From NCBI RefSeq assembly GCF_900088535.1, contig NZ_LT578417.1, positions 744,001 to 808,000 of the forward strand: a stretch of 64,000 bases of DNA, given 5' to 3'. Both the position numbers and the translations under genes were made by a program. The notes below the pieces were generated by a model. The model made no database searches. It saw nothing but the letters and a program-made list of their open reading frames with translations, and was not told the origin of the DNA. The stretch is from Cyanobium sp. NIES-981. GTDB lineage: Bacteria; Cyanobacteriota; Cyanobacteriia; PCC-6307; Cyanobiaceae. Shown piece after piece: positions 1 through 9,234 of the stretch (position 1 is the first letter of the stretch; each line of letters starts with the position of its first letter).

Positions 1-2
1 CC

Positions 3-1187
3 GGCACCTTCTCCGACGGCAAGCTCTACAGCCAGGTGAGCGAACCGAAGCGCTACGTGCGCAAGGTGCTGGAGGAGCTGGTGGCGGCCGGAGCCAATGC
101 GGACATCCTCACCCTGCACCGTCCCCACATCGGCACCTTCAAGCTGGCCACGGTGGTGCGGGGGCTGCGCCGCCGCATCGAGGAACTCGGGGGCGAGGTG
201 TGGTTCGAGAGCCGGGTGGATGAGCTGATCTGCCGGGCCACCGACCGGCAGGTGGAGGCGGTGGTGCTGGCCGATGGGCGCCGCATCGCCACCGACCACG
301 TGGTGCTGGCGGTGGGGCACAGCGCCCGCGACACCTTCGCCATGGTGCAGCGGGCGGGGGTGGCGATGGAGGCCAAACCCTTCGCCATCGGCCTGCGGAT
401 CGAGCACCCCCAGCTCCTGATCGACCGGGCCCGCTGGGGGGAGGCGGCGGGCCACCCGCGCCTGGGACCCGCCGAATACAAGCTCGTGCACCACTGCACG
501 GGAGCCGGACTGGAGGGCCGCAGCGTCTACAGCTTCTGCATGTGCCCCGGAGGCCTGGTGGTGGGAGCCACCTCCGAGCCCGGCGCCGTGGTGACCAACG
601 GCATGAGCCAGCACTCGCGCAACGAGCGCAACGCCAACAGCGCCCTGGTGGTCAACGTGGCGCTGGATGACCTCAGGCCCTACGGCCAGGGTGCCGACGA
701 CCCCCTGGCCGGTGTGGCCTTCCAGCGCCACTGGGAAGCCCGGGCGTTCGCCGGCGGTGGCGGCAGCTACCGGGCACCGGCCCAGACCGTTGGAGACTTC
801 CTGGCGGGCAAAAGCCGGTGTGGCCCCGTTGCCGCATCGGCGGGCGTGCTGCCCTCTTACCAGCCGGGAGTGTGCTGGGCTGATCTGAGCGCGTGTCTGC
901 CCGCCCCCGTGGTGGCTGCCCTACGGGAGGCCCTGCCGGCGTTCGAGCGCCGTATTCCGGGCTTCACGACGGCGGAGGCGCTGCTCACGGGCGTCGAGAC
1001 ACGCACGTCGTCTCCCGTGCGGATGCCGCGACACGCCACCAGCCTGGAGAGCCTCAACACGCCAGGGCTCTACCCAGGCGGCGAGGGAGCCGGCTATGCC
1101 GGCGGCATCCTCTCGGCGGCCATCGATGGCATCAAACTGGCGGAACAGGTGGCCCTGGCGCTGCAGTCTGGGCCTTCCCGCCCTTGA
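3..1187 (+). CDS. NAD(P)/FAD-dependent dehydrogenase (COG2509-like), 5'-truncated by window edge
   Basis: The frame is open from the first complete codon at position 3, so the true start lies outside the window; 394 residues are visible. The first visible residues (GTFSDGKLYSQ) match the region just after the dinucleotide-binding loop in uncharacterised FAD-dependent dehydrogenases. The C-terminal glycine-rich stretch (GGEGAGYAGGI, near visible residue 360) is the usual second FAD contact of this group. The substrate is unknown. The next gene (cyAbrB) is convergent, 24 bp away. A flavoprotein of this family is well supported; no specific reaction can be assigned. Confidence 0.8.
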   Translation, partial: GTFSDGKLYSQVSEPKRYVRKVLEELVAAGANADILTLHRPHIGTFKLATVVRGLRRRIEELGGEVWFESRVDELICRATDRQVEAVVLADGRRIATDHVVLAVGHSARDTFAMVQRAGVAMEAKPFAIGLRIEHPQLLIDRARWGEAAGHPRLGPAEYKLVHHCTGAGLEGRSVYSFCMCPGGLVVGATSEPGAVVTNGMSQHSRNERNANSALVVNVALDDLRPYGQGADDPLAGVAFQRHWEARAFAGGGGSYRAPAQTVGDFLAGKSRCGPVAASAGVLPSYQPGVCWADLSACLPAPVVAALREALPAFERRIPGFTTAEALLTGVETRTSSPVRMPRHATSLESLNTPGLYPGGEGAGYAGGILSAAIDGIKLAEQVALALQSGPSRP

Positions 1188-1211
1188 GCCAAGCCTCGCG
1201 CAGCCCCCGTC

Positions 1212-1574
1212 TCACTCGTCCTCCTCCTCCGAACCGAGCGGCATCAGGCGGATCTGCTTGCGGCCCAGCTTGATCTCGAACTCATCGCCGGGCTTGAGGC
1301 CGAGCAGGTCGGTGTAGGCCCGCCCCACCATCAGATTGCCGTTGAACTGCACCTTGGTGGAGAAGCTGAGCTTGCGGCCCCCCTTACCGGTGGATGGGGA
1401 GCTGCTGAATTCCACCCCTTTGGCACTGAGCAGGGCCTCGTAGAAAGCCGTGAAATTCAGTCGTTCCGAGCCGTCCTTCTTGGTGGAGACATACCCGCAG
1501 GCCCTGACAAGATCCGATTTGCCAACGTCGCCAAGCTCCTTGACTTTATTGAGAAGATCGGTTCCGGTCAGCAT
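1212..1574 (-). CDS. cyAbrB-family transcriptional regulator
   Basis: This 120-residue protein matches the cyanobacterial AbrB-like (cyAbrB) family in length and layout. It has an N-terminal segment (LLNKVKELGDVGKSDLVRAC) unique to cyanobacteria and a C-terminal AbrB-type fold with VGRAYTDLLGLKPGDEFEI, ending in an acidic tail (EEEDE). Family members are known to bind DNA and to influence nitrogen, carbon and redox gene expression. Two paralogues (B1 and B2) usually exist, and I cannot tell which this is. The gene is divergent from the photolyase gene. The 69-bp gap between them carries an inverted repeat that could be an operator. Confidence 0.85.
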   Translation of the reverse strand: MLTGTDLLNKVKELGDVGKSDLVRACGYVSTKKDGSERLNFTAFYEALLSAKGVEFSSSPSTGKGGRKLSFSTKVQFNGNLMVGRAYTDLLGLKPGDEFEIKLGRKQIRLMPLGSEEEDE

Positions 1575-1576
1575 AG

Positions 1577-1601
1577 TAATGCGTATGCACTGCCTGCATT
1601 A
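1577..1601. promoter_or_regulatory. Inverted repeat in cyAbrB/photolyase divergent promoter
   Basis: TAATGC (1577-1582) and GCATTA (1596-1601) form a perfect 6-bp inverted repeat with a 13-bp spacer, 3 bp upstream of the cyAbrB start and 42 bp upstream of the photolyase start. Its position suits an operator or autoregulatory site. That role is inferred; no factor-specific consensus is recognised. Confidence 0.3.
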
Positions 1602-1643
1602 TTACCATCCAAACAACGCTTTAGCAAGGTCGTCAACACAATC

Positions 1644-3275
1644 ATGAGGCTGCAGGTTGTCTGGTTCAGACGCGATCTTCGGCTGGGAGATCACCCTGCA
1701 CTGCATCAGGCGGCTTCGGAAGGCGCGGTTCTTCCCCTGTTCATCCTGGATCCGGCGCTGTTGCAGCACCCGGAAACCGGCGTCGCCAGAGTGGGAGTGC
1801 TGCTCGACAGCCTCGCGGCCCTCGAGCGGGATCTGCAACGGCTTCAGTCGCGGCTGCTGGTGCGCTGGGGCGAGCCCGCCGCCAGCCTGCTGGCCGTGGT
1901 ACGGGCCTACGGGGCCGATGGTGTGATCGCCCATGTGGACAGTGAGCGCATCGTCGGACGGGTGCGGGATGCCCGGGTGCAACGCCACCTGGAGGAGGCG
2001 GGGGTGCCCCTGCGCTGGGTCGAACCCCCGGGGGGGCTCGAGGCCCTGGTGCCCTACCCCGCCTACCGGCGGTTCTGGCATGGGGCGATGGCGGCCGAAC
2101 CCCTGCCCCCGCCGCCAAGGCTGGCCACTCCCCCACCCCGGGCCGAGGAGCCCCGCTCAGCCGTACCGACCCTGGAGGCGCTCGGGCTGGTCGAGGACGG
2201 CAAGCCCCGCCCCCCAGCGGGCAGCGCGGCGGCCCTGCAACGGCTGCAGGCGTTCTGCCGGCAGGAGGTCGCGTCCCGCTACTACTGGCAGCTCAGCTAC
2301 CCCGCGGCCCGCGCCAGCTCCGGCCTCAGCCCCTACCTGAAGTTCGGCGTGGTCACCCATCGCCAGTGCCTGCACGCGATTGCCCCGCTGCGCCACGGCG
2401 ACACCGGCCGGCAGCGCAGCTGGCGCCAGCTGGTGAGCCGCCTGCGCTGGGGTGCCGGCATGGCCCAGCGCTTTCGCTACCTGCCCCAGCTGGAGCTGGA
2501 ACCCCTGTGGCGCTGCCACCGCCACGATGCCGCGCTGACCGGGGCCCAGGAGGAGATGTACCGGCGCTGGCAGGAGGGGAGCACGGGCTTCCCGATCGTC
2601 GATGCCGCATCCCGCTGCCTGCTGGCCACGGGCGGCTGGCGCGACCTCAACTTCCGCAGCCGCGCCATCCACGCCAGCTTCCTCACCAACCTCTGCGGCA
2701 TCGACTGGCGCTACGGCGCCCTGCACTACATGCGACACCTGCTGGACGGTGATTGCCCGATCGACCACTACCAATGGGCCATGCAGGCCGGGGTGACGGT
2801 GGGCGGAACCGGGGGGTGGACGCGGATCTACCACCCCGGGCAGGTGGCGGTGGACCGCTGCGATCCCCACGGCATGTTCATCCGCCGCTGGCTGCCCGAG
2901 CTGGCCGAACTCACCAATGATCAGCTGGGCATGCCTCCGGCCATGGCGGGCTATCCGCCACCCATGCTCGACTACGACACGGCCAGGCGCGCCCGTCTGC
3001 AGGCGCTCGAGGCGCGACGCCAGAGCTGGACCCGAGGCGGTTTCAGCCCGATGCCGGCCGACCTGACGCCCTTCGGGGCGGAGCGGTTCGCGGGGGGCGA
3101 GACGGACTGGTGCCGCAGCCACAGCCTGCTGCCTGTGCCCGTGGACATCGACAGCCTGGATCGGGAGGAGCTGAGGGCTCTGGAGAGCTGGTTCGTGATG
3201 GGCCGCACGCCGGGCGGCCAGCGCCGCCGCAACGGCAGCGCGGCGCAGCAGCTCAGCCTGTTCGGAGCGGGCTGA
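1644..3275 (+). CDS. Photolyase/cryptochrome family protein
   Basis: The 543-residue protein starts with the photolyase antenna-domain signature (VVWFRRDLRLGDHPAL, residues about 5-20). It continues through an alpha/beta domain into a helical FAD-binding domain with YLKFGVVTHRQC, then GSTGFPIVDAASRCL, then WRDLNFRSRAIHASF (about residues 310-350). Known members repair UV-induced pyrimidine dimers using light and FADH-. The FAD-site motif DLNFRSRA and the segment GGTGGWTRIYHPG differ from the textbook CPD class I forms, so it may belong to a photolyase-like subgroup rather than classical PhrA. The ATG start directly follows the divergent promoter. Confidence 0.85.
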   Translation: MRLQVVWFRRDLRLGDHPALHQAASEGAVLPLFILDPALLQHPETGVARVGVLLDSLAALERDLQRLQSRLLVRWGEPAASLLAVVRAYGADGVIAHVDSERIVGRVRDARVQRHLEEAGVPLRWVEPPGGLEALVPYPAYRRFWHGAMAAEPLPPPPRLATPPPRAEEPRSAVPTLEALGLVEDGKPRPPAGSAAALQRLQAFCRQEVASRYYWQLSYPAARASSGLSPYLKFGVVTHRQCLHAIAPLRHGDTGRQRSWRQLVSRLRWGAGMAQRFRYLPQLELEPLWRCHRHDAALTGAQEEMYRRWQEGSTGFPIVDAASRCLLATGGWRDLNFRSRAIHASFLTNLCGIDWRYGALHYMRHLLDGDCPIDHYQWAMQAGVTVGGTGGWTRIYHPGQVAVDRCDPHGMFIRRWLPELAELTNDQLGMPPAMAGYPPPMLDYDTARRARLQALEARRQSWTRGGFSPMPADLTPFGAERFAGGETDWCRSHSLLPVPVDIDSLDREELRALESWFVMGRTPGGQRRRNGSAAQQLSLFGAG

Positions 3276-3324
3276 GCGGCAACCGGACTGGGCCGGGTGG
3301 GATCAAGTGCCCGCCCCGCCCTCG

Positions 3325-4134
3325 TCAGCCCTGGGACACGATCCCGCTCCACTGCACAGCCTTCACCTGGTCGCGGCGCCAGGAGTGGAACAGCTCCGGC
3401 TCCGCCGCCGTGCAGAGGGGACACGTGGCGATCTGCTCCGGCAGCAGTCCAAGCCGCTGCAGCTGGCCATGGGTGGCCGCACGGATGTCGAGCCGATCCC
3501 GCCCAGGCTCCGGGTCGCTCAGCAGGGCGCCGCAACCGCGCAGGGCGTCCAGGGCCTGCTCCGGCTCACTGGGGGATGGATCCAGGCCCAGGGCCACCTG
3601 TTGGCTCACCTCCCGGAGCACCTGGTAACGCTGGCCGCCGATGGCGGGGCCCATAGCGACACGCAGATCCTCCAGGCGGGTGCCCGCCTGCAGCAGCAGC
3701 TCCACAGCCGCCGGCACGATCCTGCCGGCCACGCCGCGCCAGCCGGCATGGCAGGCCGCCACCCGTCCGGAGGCCCCATCGGCCAGCAGCACGGGCGTGC
3801 AGTCGGCACCGCAGACCCAGAGGCTCTGGGCACCGGCGTCGCTGGCCAGGCCGTCCGCCTGGGGCCGCGGTTCAGCGGCCGCCTGGCTGGCCGGCAGCAC
3901 GAGGGATCCGTGCACCTGCACGGTGCGGTGCACGGTGACGCCCGCGCTGAGGTAGCCGGCCAGCACACCCGGCAGCCTTCCCTGCCACTGGCGGCTGAAG
4001 AATCCGTGCTCGAAGTCGGCCAGCAGGTCGCACTGCAGGTAGTAACCGCCGTAGCACCCCACCCAGGTCCAACCCGGAAGGGCATTGAAACCGGCGTCGG
4101 GGCGATCGAACGGCGCCGCGACCGCCTCAGCCAT
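3325..4134 (-). CDS. pgeF: Peptidoglycan editing factor PgeF / laccase-domain (YfiH) protein
   Basis: The 269-residue protein carries the Cu-oxidase_4 (YfiH) core. VCGADCTPVLLAD supplies the conserved cysteine and CHAGWRGVAGRIV supplies the conserved histidine of the metal/catalytic site; the later segment VAMGPAIGGQRYQV is also typical. Family members were first called polyphenol oxidases and are now linked to purine nucleoside chemistry and peptidoglycan precursor editing. The gene is last in a three-gene minus-strand operon (S1 protein, Tab2, PgeF), and its start overlaps the end of the Tab2 gene by 8 bp, suggesting translational coupling. Confidence 0.85.
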   Translation of the reverse strand: MAEAVAAPFDRPDAGFNALPGWTWVGCYGGYYLQCDLLADFEHGFFSRQWQGRLPGVLAGYLSAGVTVHRTVQVHGSLVLPASQAAAEPRPQADGLASDAGAQSLWVCGADCTPVLLADGASGRVAACHAGWRGVAGRIVPAAVELLLQAGTRLEDLRVAMGPAIGGQRYQVLREVSQQVALGLDPSPSEPEQALDALRGCGALLSDPEPGRDRLDIRAATHGQLQRLGLLPEQIATCPLCTAAEPELFHSWRRDQVKAVQWSGIVSQG

Positions 4135-5056
4135 CGGGCAGATCCCGCAGCAGCCAGAAGCCCTCGAACCGCTGGTCGCTCTCGCGGGCCTGCACGGCGA
4201 TGAACTGCAACCCGCCCGCCCGCTCGCGGGCTTCGCCGAACGCCTGGCGGGCCGCCTCGGCTTCCGGCGCGGGCAGCGTGGCCAGCAGCCAGCGATCCTC
4301 CAGGCCCGCCTCCAGCACCAGCTGGCGCTCCACGATCTCCAGGCGCACGGGCTCCAGACCCGCCAGCCAGCCGGCCAACGCCAGGGCCCGGCTGGCGCTG
4401 AACAGGCGCAGACCCGGCACCGGCGCTTCCGGCTCAGCCCCCTCCGGCAGGGGCACCAGGCCGGCGAATCCGGTGTCCCAGTCCCGGGCCCCCGCCAGGG
4501 CGCTGACGGGCAGGGTGGCCCAGGCCCAGCTGTCGCCGCGGGCGGCTTCCGGCAGGGGCACCGGCACCGGCCGGATCGCCTGGGGAGGTGGTGCCAGCGG
4601 CCCTGCCATGTAGCCCTCCTCCTGGGGATACACCTCCCGTTCCCGCTGCTGGAGCCAGCTCACCAGGGCGTAGGTGCGGCGGCTTGGGATGAGCTCGAGA
4701 CCGAGTCCTTCGGCCGCACGCTGCACCATCGTGCGCATGGAGGCACGCCAGCAGCGCAGCCTCCGGGGCGGCGCAAAGCCCTCGGCGGCCGCCTGCTCCT
4801 GGGCGAGCTGCAGCGATTCCCGCAGCCAGATGGAGTTCACGCTCGAGGCGGGACAGGCCCGCATCCAGCGGAACCCATCCGCCAGGAGGCGGCCGTCTGC
4901 GGCAACCGCCGGGGTGGAGCAGATCAACAGCTCCCAGCGCTTCTTGCCGTCGGGCTCGAGGATCGGCCTCGAGTAGAAGTCGAGCTCCCAGTCGGGGCCG
5001 ACGCCCTGGATCACACCTGACGGCGCGGCAGAGCCGGTCTCACGCACCCCCGTCAT
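4127..5056 (-). CDS. Tab2/Atab2 family RNA-binding protein
   Basis: The 309-residue protein contains the Tab2 signature WELDFYSRPILEPDGKKRWE near residue 23, followed by the ICSTP motif. In algae and plants, Tab2/Atab2 bind psaB and related mRNAs and promote photosystem translation; cyanobacterial homologues are conserved but poorly studied. Its ATG overlaps the stop of the upstream S1-domain gene as ATGA, and its own stop overlaps the start of pgeF. Coupling to an S1 RNA-binding protein fits a role in translation. Confidence 0.85.
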   Translation of the reverse strand: MTGVRETGSAAPSGVIQGVGPDWELDFYSRPILEPDGKKRWELLICSTPAVAADGRLLADGFRWMRACPASSVNSIWLRESLQLAQEQAAAEGFAPPRRLRCWRASMRTMVQRAAEGLGLELIPSRRTYALVSWLQQREREVYPQEEGYMAGPLAPPPQAIRPVPVPLPEAARGDSWAWATLPVSALAGARDWDTGFAGLVPLPEGAEPEAPVPGLRLFSASRALALAGWLAGLEPVRLEIVERQLVLEAGLEDRWLLATLPAPEAEAARQAFGEARERAGGLQFIAVQARESDQRFEGFWLLRDLPDG

Positions 5057-6336
5057 CCGGCGTTCTGCTCCTGTTGCCGCAGCACGGACCGGGCCCGGTT
5101 GGCCCGGTCGGCGGCCTCGGCCATCACCCGATCCTTCTCCACCAGCAGTTCACCGGGCTGGCCCTCCAGCAGGGCCGTGTTCAGGGCGATGCGGCCCCTG
5201 CCGGGATCGAGATCGGTGATCAGGGCGCTCAACCGCTCGCCCTGGCTGAAGGCCTCACGCAGATCACGCAGTTCGGCGCCGGTGACGCAGCTGTGGTGGA
5301 GCAGTCCGCTGATGCCGCCGAGGTCAACGAAGAAGCCATAGGGCTTCACGGAGGCCACAACGCCCTCCACCAGCTGACCCACCTCCAGTTCCGCAAAGCG
5401 GGCGGCTGTGGCGGCCCGCTTCTCCGAGAGCACGAGCTTGCGGGTGTCGGGGTTCACCTCCAGGAAGGTGACCCCGAGGGTCTTGCCCACCAGGGCCTCG
5501 TGGTTGTCACCCTCCTGCAGCTGGGAGCGGGGGATGAAGCCCCGCAGGCCCTCGAGGTCACAGGTGACGCCACCGCGGTTGAAGCCATTCACCTTGACCT
5601 GCACCACCTTGCCCTCCTTCTCCAGGGCGCGCACCTTCTCCCAGCTCTGACGCAGGGCGAGGGCGCGGGCGCTCACGGTCACCATGCCGTCGGCGTTCTG
5701 CTCCCGGGTGACGAGCACCTCCACCCGGGCGCCCTTGGGGAAGCGCTCCTTGAGGTTGGTGATCACGCCCAGCCCGGCCTCCTTCTTGGGCATGAAGCCC
5801 GGCGCCTTGCCGCCGATGTCCACGTACACCCCGTCGCTCTCCAGGCCGATCACCTCGCCGGTGACCACCTCACCGGTGGTGCCGACGAAATCCTGCTCGT
5901 CGAGGGCGGCCAGGAAGGCCTGCTCGTCGAAGTCGAACTCATCCACGCTGCGGCTCACGCCCTGGCGGGGGGTGGGGGCGGGCCGTTTCTGGCCGGCGGC
6001 GGCATCCGGCCCCAGCAGGTCGGCCATGGTGAGGCCCTCCATGGCCCCCATGTCGAACAGGTCGTCATCGCTGCGGGGCTGGGGCCGCTGCGGCTCCCGC
6101 ACCGGCTGCTGGGGGGCAGCGGCGGCTGGTGGCTGGGGCGCCACCGGCCCGGCTGCCGGGGCCTCCGAGGCGGACCCTTCAGCCGCGGGCTCGTCCTTCT
6201 TGATCATCAGCACCTGGGGAGGCTTGCGCTGGGGAGAGCCGGCCGGGGGTCGTGGCGCTCCCGGTGGCACAGGCCGGGTGGACGGGGCTGGCGGTTGATT
6301 GCCGGTTCCGGCCATCTGCGGTGGGGCTGACAGCAT
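5053..6336 (-). CDS. S1 RNA-binding domain protein (ribosomal protein S1-like)
   Basis: A proline/alanine-rich N-terminal third is followed by three S1 OB-fold repeats. Their landmarks are GEVIGLESDGVYVDIGGKAPG, then VKVNGFNRGGVTCDLEGLRGF, then GVVASVKPYGFFVDLGGISGL. Cyanobacteria carry more than one S1-like protein; this one has a long disordered head instead of further S1 repeats, so it is probably the second paralogue. The chosen ATG at 6336 avoids overlap with the divergent creatininase gene. The frame is open upstream to 6435 and another ATG lies at 6315, so the start is uncertain. It heads the S1-Tab2-pgeF operon. Confidence 0.8.
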   Translation of the reverse strand: MLSAPPQMAGTGNQPPAPSTRPVPPGAPRPPAGSPQRKPPQVLMIKKDEPAAEGSASEAPAAGPVAPQPPAAAAPQQPVREPQRPQPRSDDDLFDMGAMEGLTMADLLGPDAAAGQKRPAPTPRQGVSRSVDEFDFDEQAFLAALDEQDFVGTTGEVVTGEVIGLESDGVYVDIGGKAPGFMPKKEAGLGVITNLKERFPKGARVEVLVTREQNADGMVTVSARALALRQSWEKVRALEKEGKVVQVKVNGFNRGGVTCDLEGLRGFIPRSQLQEGDNHEALVGKTLGVTFLEVNPDTRKLVLSEKRAATAARFAELEVGQLVEGVVASVKPYGFFVDLGGISGLLHHSCVTGAELRDLREAFSQGERLSALITDLDPGRGRIALNTALLEGQPGELLVEKDRVMAEAADRANRARSVLRQQEQNAG

Positions 6337-6409
6337 CACACTGTAGGGATCGGATTCTTCGCCGACCGAGCCACCCCAGCACCGCCCTCCGGGCGGGGAG
6401 TCCTCCGCC

Positions 6410-7267
6410 ATGCCGCCCCAGCCCAAGACCCGCACCTACCCAGGGCAGCCGCGGGAGCTGATGGCCCTGCCCTGGCCCCAGGTGCAGGCCGCCGCCAGCC
6501 AGGCCGGCAGCACGGTGATCTGGCCGTGGGGTGCCCTCGAGCAGCACGGTCCCCAGCTGCCGCTGGGCACCGATGCCCTCTTCGCCGACCGGGTGGTGAA
6601 TGCCGTGCTGGAGCGGCTGCCGCCCGAGCGGCCGATCTGGAGGCTGCCGCTGCAGAGCATCGGCTTCTCACCGGAGCACCAGGGGTTCTGCGGCACCCTC
6701 AGCCTCAGCGCCGGCCAGGTGGTGGATCTGGTGATGGCGGTGGGGGGGCAGCTGGCCGCGGCGGGCTTCAGCCGCCTCCTGCTGCTCAATGGCCATGGGG
6801 GTCAGATCGGTCTGCTGCAGGCCGCCGCCCGCCAGTTGCGGGCCTCGGCGCCGCAGATGGCGGTGCTGCCCTGCTTTCTCTGGAGCGGCCCGGAAGGGGT
6901 GGCCGCCCTGCTGCCCGAGGCTGAACGCCGGCATGGTCTCCATGCCGGCCTGGCGGAGACGAGCCTGATGCTGCACCTCGCCGCCGAGCTGGTGCTGCCG
7001 GAGCGACCGTGCGACGGCCTCAGCGCAGAACCCCCACCCCAGGGGTGGAGCCTGGAAGGAGCGGCCCCGTGCGCCTGGCTCAGCTCGGATCTGAGCGCCA
7101 GCGGGGTGATCGGCGACAGTGCCGGGGCGAGCGCCGAGCTGGGCGCCGAGCTGTTCGAACGGCTGGTGGACGGCTGGGTGCGCCGCTGCGAGAGCCTGCT
7201 GACGAGCCGCTGGCCGCCCACCGCGTCCCTGGCGGCCAAGGACTCTGCCAACGGCCACGGGTCCTGA
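6410..7267 (+). CDS. Creatininase family protein
   Basis: The 285-residue protein has the creatininase-fold metal motif [18 protein letters not shown] (residues about 42-60; E and H are ligands) and the later [14 protein letters not shown] motif near residue 125. The family contains metal-dependent amidohydrolases such as creatinine amidohydrolase and mycofactocin or formamide-type enzymes. The substrate here is unknown. It is divergent from the S1-domain gene and lies 62 bp before the aldehyde-deformylating oxygenase. Confidence 0.8.
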   Translation: MPPQPKTRTYPGQPRELMALPWPQVQAAASQAGSTVIWPWGALEQHGPQLPLGTDALFADRVVNAVLERLPPERPIWRLPLQSIGFSPEHQGFCGTLSLSAGQVVDLVMAVGGQLAAAGFSRLLLLNGHGGQIGLLQAAARQLRASAPQMAVLPCFLWSGPEGVAALLPEAERRHGLHAGLAETSLMLHLAAELVLPERPCDGLSAEPPPQGWSLEGAAPCAWLSSDLSASGVIGDSAGASAELGAELFERLVDGWVRRCESLLTSRWPPTASLAAKDSANGHGS

Positions 7268-7329
7268 CGCCAGCCCGGATCAGCCCGGGGTGGTTACAGT
7301 CTGGCCACTGCCTCGCGTTCAGGAGTCCC

Positions 7330-8067
7330 ATGGCGTCTGTTGCCCACCCTGCTGTCGCCGAACAGCCCACCGACACCACAGCAGCGCTGGCCGACGGACT
7401 TCCCGACTTTGGCTGCGCCGCCTACAAGGATGCCTACAGCCGCATCAACGCGATCGTGATCGAGGGCGAGCAGGAAGCCCACGACAACTACATCGCCCTG
7501 GGCACCCTGATCCCTGAGCAGGCGGAGGAGCTCGCCAAGCTGGCCCGCATGGAGCTCAAGCACATGAAGGGCTTCACCGCCTGTGCCAACAACCTGGGCG
7601 TCACGGCGGACATGCCCTTCGCCAAGGAGTTCTTCGCCCCGCTCCACGGCAACTTCCAGAAGGCCCTGGCCGAGGGCAAGGTGACCACCTGCCTGCTGAT
7701 CCAGGCCATCCTGATCGAAGCCTTCGCCATTTCCGCCTATCACATCTACATCCCCGTTGCTGATCCCTTCGCCCGGCGGATCACCGAAGGGGTGGTGAAG
7801 GACGAATACACCCATCTGAATTACGGCCAGGAATGGCTCAAGGCCAACCTGGCCGAGGTGCGGGACGAACTGGAGCAGGCCAACCGCGACAATCTTCCCC
7901 TCGTGCGCAAGATGCTGGACCAGGTGGCAGGAGATGCGGCCGTGCTCCAGATGGACAAGGAGGATCTGATGGCCGATTTCCTCAGCTCCTACCAGGAAGC
8001 CCTCATGGACATCGGCTTCACGGGCCGCGAGATCGCCAAGCTGGCGGCTGCCGCTCTGGTCGGCTGA
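7330..8067 (+). CDS. Aldehyde-deformylating oxygenase (cyanobacterial alkane synthase)
   Basis: This 245-residue ferritin-like diiron enzyme converts fatty aldehydes (C16/C18) to alkanes or alkenes plus formate. All metal ligand motifs are visible: [20 protein letters not shown] (E and H), [11 protein letters not shown], and [11 protein letters not shown] (E and H). The ATG at 7330 is preceded by AGGAG at 7321-7325. The frame is open further upstream, but sequence before this ATG is not family-like. The next gene, 60 bp downstream, is acyl-ACP reductase, which supplies the aldehyde. Confidence 0.95.
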   Translation: MASVAHPAVAEQPTDTTAALADGLPDFGCAAYKDAYSRINAIVIEGEQEAHDNYIALGTLIPEQAEELAKLARMELKHMKGFTACANNLGVTADMPFAKEFFAPLHGNFQKALAEGKVTTCLLIQAILIEAFAISAYHIYIPVADPFARRITEGVVKDEYTHLNYGQEWLKANLAEVRDELEQANRDNLPLVRKMLDQVAGDAAVLQMDKEDLMADFLSSYQEALMDIGFTGREIAKLAAAALVG

Positions 8068-8127
8068 CCGGCGGCCCCACGCTCCCATGGGAGGATGTAG
8101 CGTCCGCGACATCCTCCCGCATTCCGC

Positions 8128-9177
8128 ATGTTCGGCCTGATCGGTCACTCAACCAGCTTTGAGGAGGCACGGGCGAAGGCTCGCTCCCTTGGTTTTGACG
8201 AGTACGCCGACGGTGACCTCGACATGTGGTGCGCGGCCCCTCCCCAGCTGGTGGAGAGGGTGGAGGTGACCAGCCGCACCGGCAAGGTCATCAAGGGGGC
8301 CTACATCGATTCGGTCTTCGTGCCCGAGATGCTGCGCCGTTTCAAGACGGCCAAGCGCAAGGTGCTCAAGGCCATGGAACTGGCGCAGCGCTCCGGCATC
8401 GACATCACGGCTCTGGGCGGGTTCACCTCGATCATCTTTGAGGACATGAACCTGCTGCGGGAGGAGCGGGTGAGCGCCGTTCACCTGGACTGGCAGCGCT
8501 TCACCACCGGCAATACCCACACGGCCTGGGTGATCTGCCAGCAGGTGGAGCGCAATGCCTCCCAGCTCGGCATCGATCTCTCCACCGCCAAGGTGGCGGT
8601 GGTGGGAGCCTCGGGCGACATCGGCAGTGCGGTCTGCCGCTGGCTGCAGCGCCGCGGTGTCGGTGATCTGCTGCTGGTGGCCCGGCGGCCCCAACCCCTG
8701 GTGGAGCTGCAGGAGAACCTGGGGGAGGGCAGGATCCTCGCGCTGGAGGAGGCCCTGCCGGAGGCCGACGTGGTGGTGTGGGTGGCCAGCCTGCCCCAGA
8801 GCCTGCAGATCGACACGACCACCCTGAAACGGCCCTGCCTGATGATCGATGGCGGTTACCCCAAGAACCTGGACGCCAAGGCCGCTGCCGAGGGCATCCA
8901 CGTGCTCAAGGGCGGCATCGTGGAGTTCTGGCAGGACATCGGCTGGCAGATGATGGAAGTGGCCGAGATGGCCGTGCCCCAGCGCCAGATGTTCGCCTGC
9001 TTCGCCGAGGCCATGCTGCTCGATTTCGAAGACCTGCACACCAACTTCAGCTGGGGGCGCAACAACATCACCCTCGCGGCGATGGACCGGATCGGCGAGG
9101 CCTCCCTGCGCCATGGTTTCGAGGCCCTGGGTCTGCAGCATGCCGGCGCCGTGTCACCAGCCCTTGCCGCTGCCTGA
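8128..9177 (+). CDS. Long-chain acyl-[acyl-carrier-protein] reductase (AAR)
   Basis: The 349-residue protein matches the cyanobacterial fatty acyl-ACP reductase, which reduces acyl-ACP to fatty aldehyde with NADPH. The start ([14 protein letters not shown]) is the usual AAR N-terminus. A Rossmann dinucleotide site ([13 protein letters not shown]) lies near residue 155, and [15 protein letters not shown] and MIDGGYPKN are conserved family stretches. It lies directly downstream of ADO and 57 bp before accA, placing alkane synthesis beside fatty-acid initiation. Confidence 0.95.
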   Translation: MFGLIGHSTSFEEARAKARSLGFDEYADGDLDMWCAAPPQLVERVEVTSRTGKVIKGAYIDSVFVPEMLRRFKTAKRKVLKAMELAQRSGIDITALGGFTSIIFEDMNLLREERVSAVHLDWQRFTTGNTHTAWVICQQVERNASQLGIDLSTAKVAVVGASGDIGSAVCRWLQRRGVGDLLLVARRPQPLVELQENLGEGRILALEEALPEADVVVWVASLPQSLQIDTTTLKRPCLMIDGGYPKNLDAKAAAEGIHVLKGGIVEFWQDIGWQMMEVAEMAVPQRQMFACFAEAMLLDFEDLHTNFSWGRNNITLAAMDRIGEASLRHGFEALGLQHAGAVSPALAAA

Positions 9178-9234
9178 GCCTCCCCCCTGAGCCCCTCAGC
9201 CTCAGGTTTCCCTGTCCCGACGCATCGCCACCCC

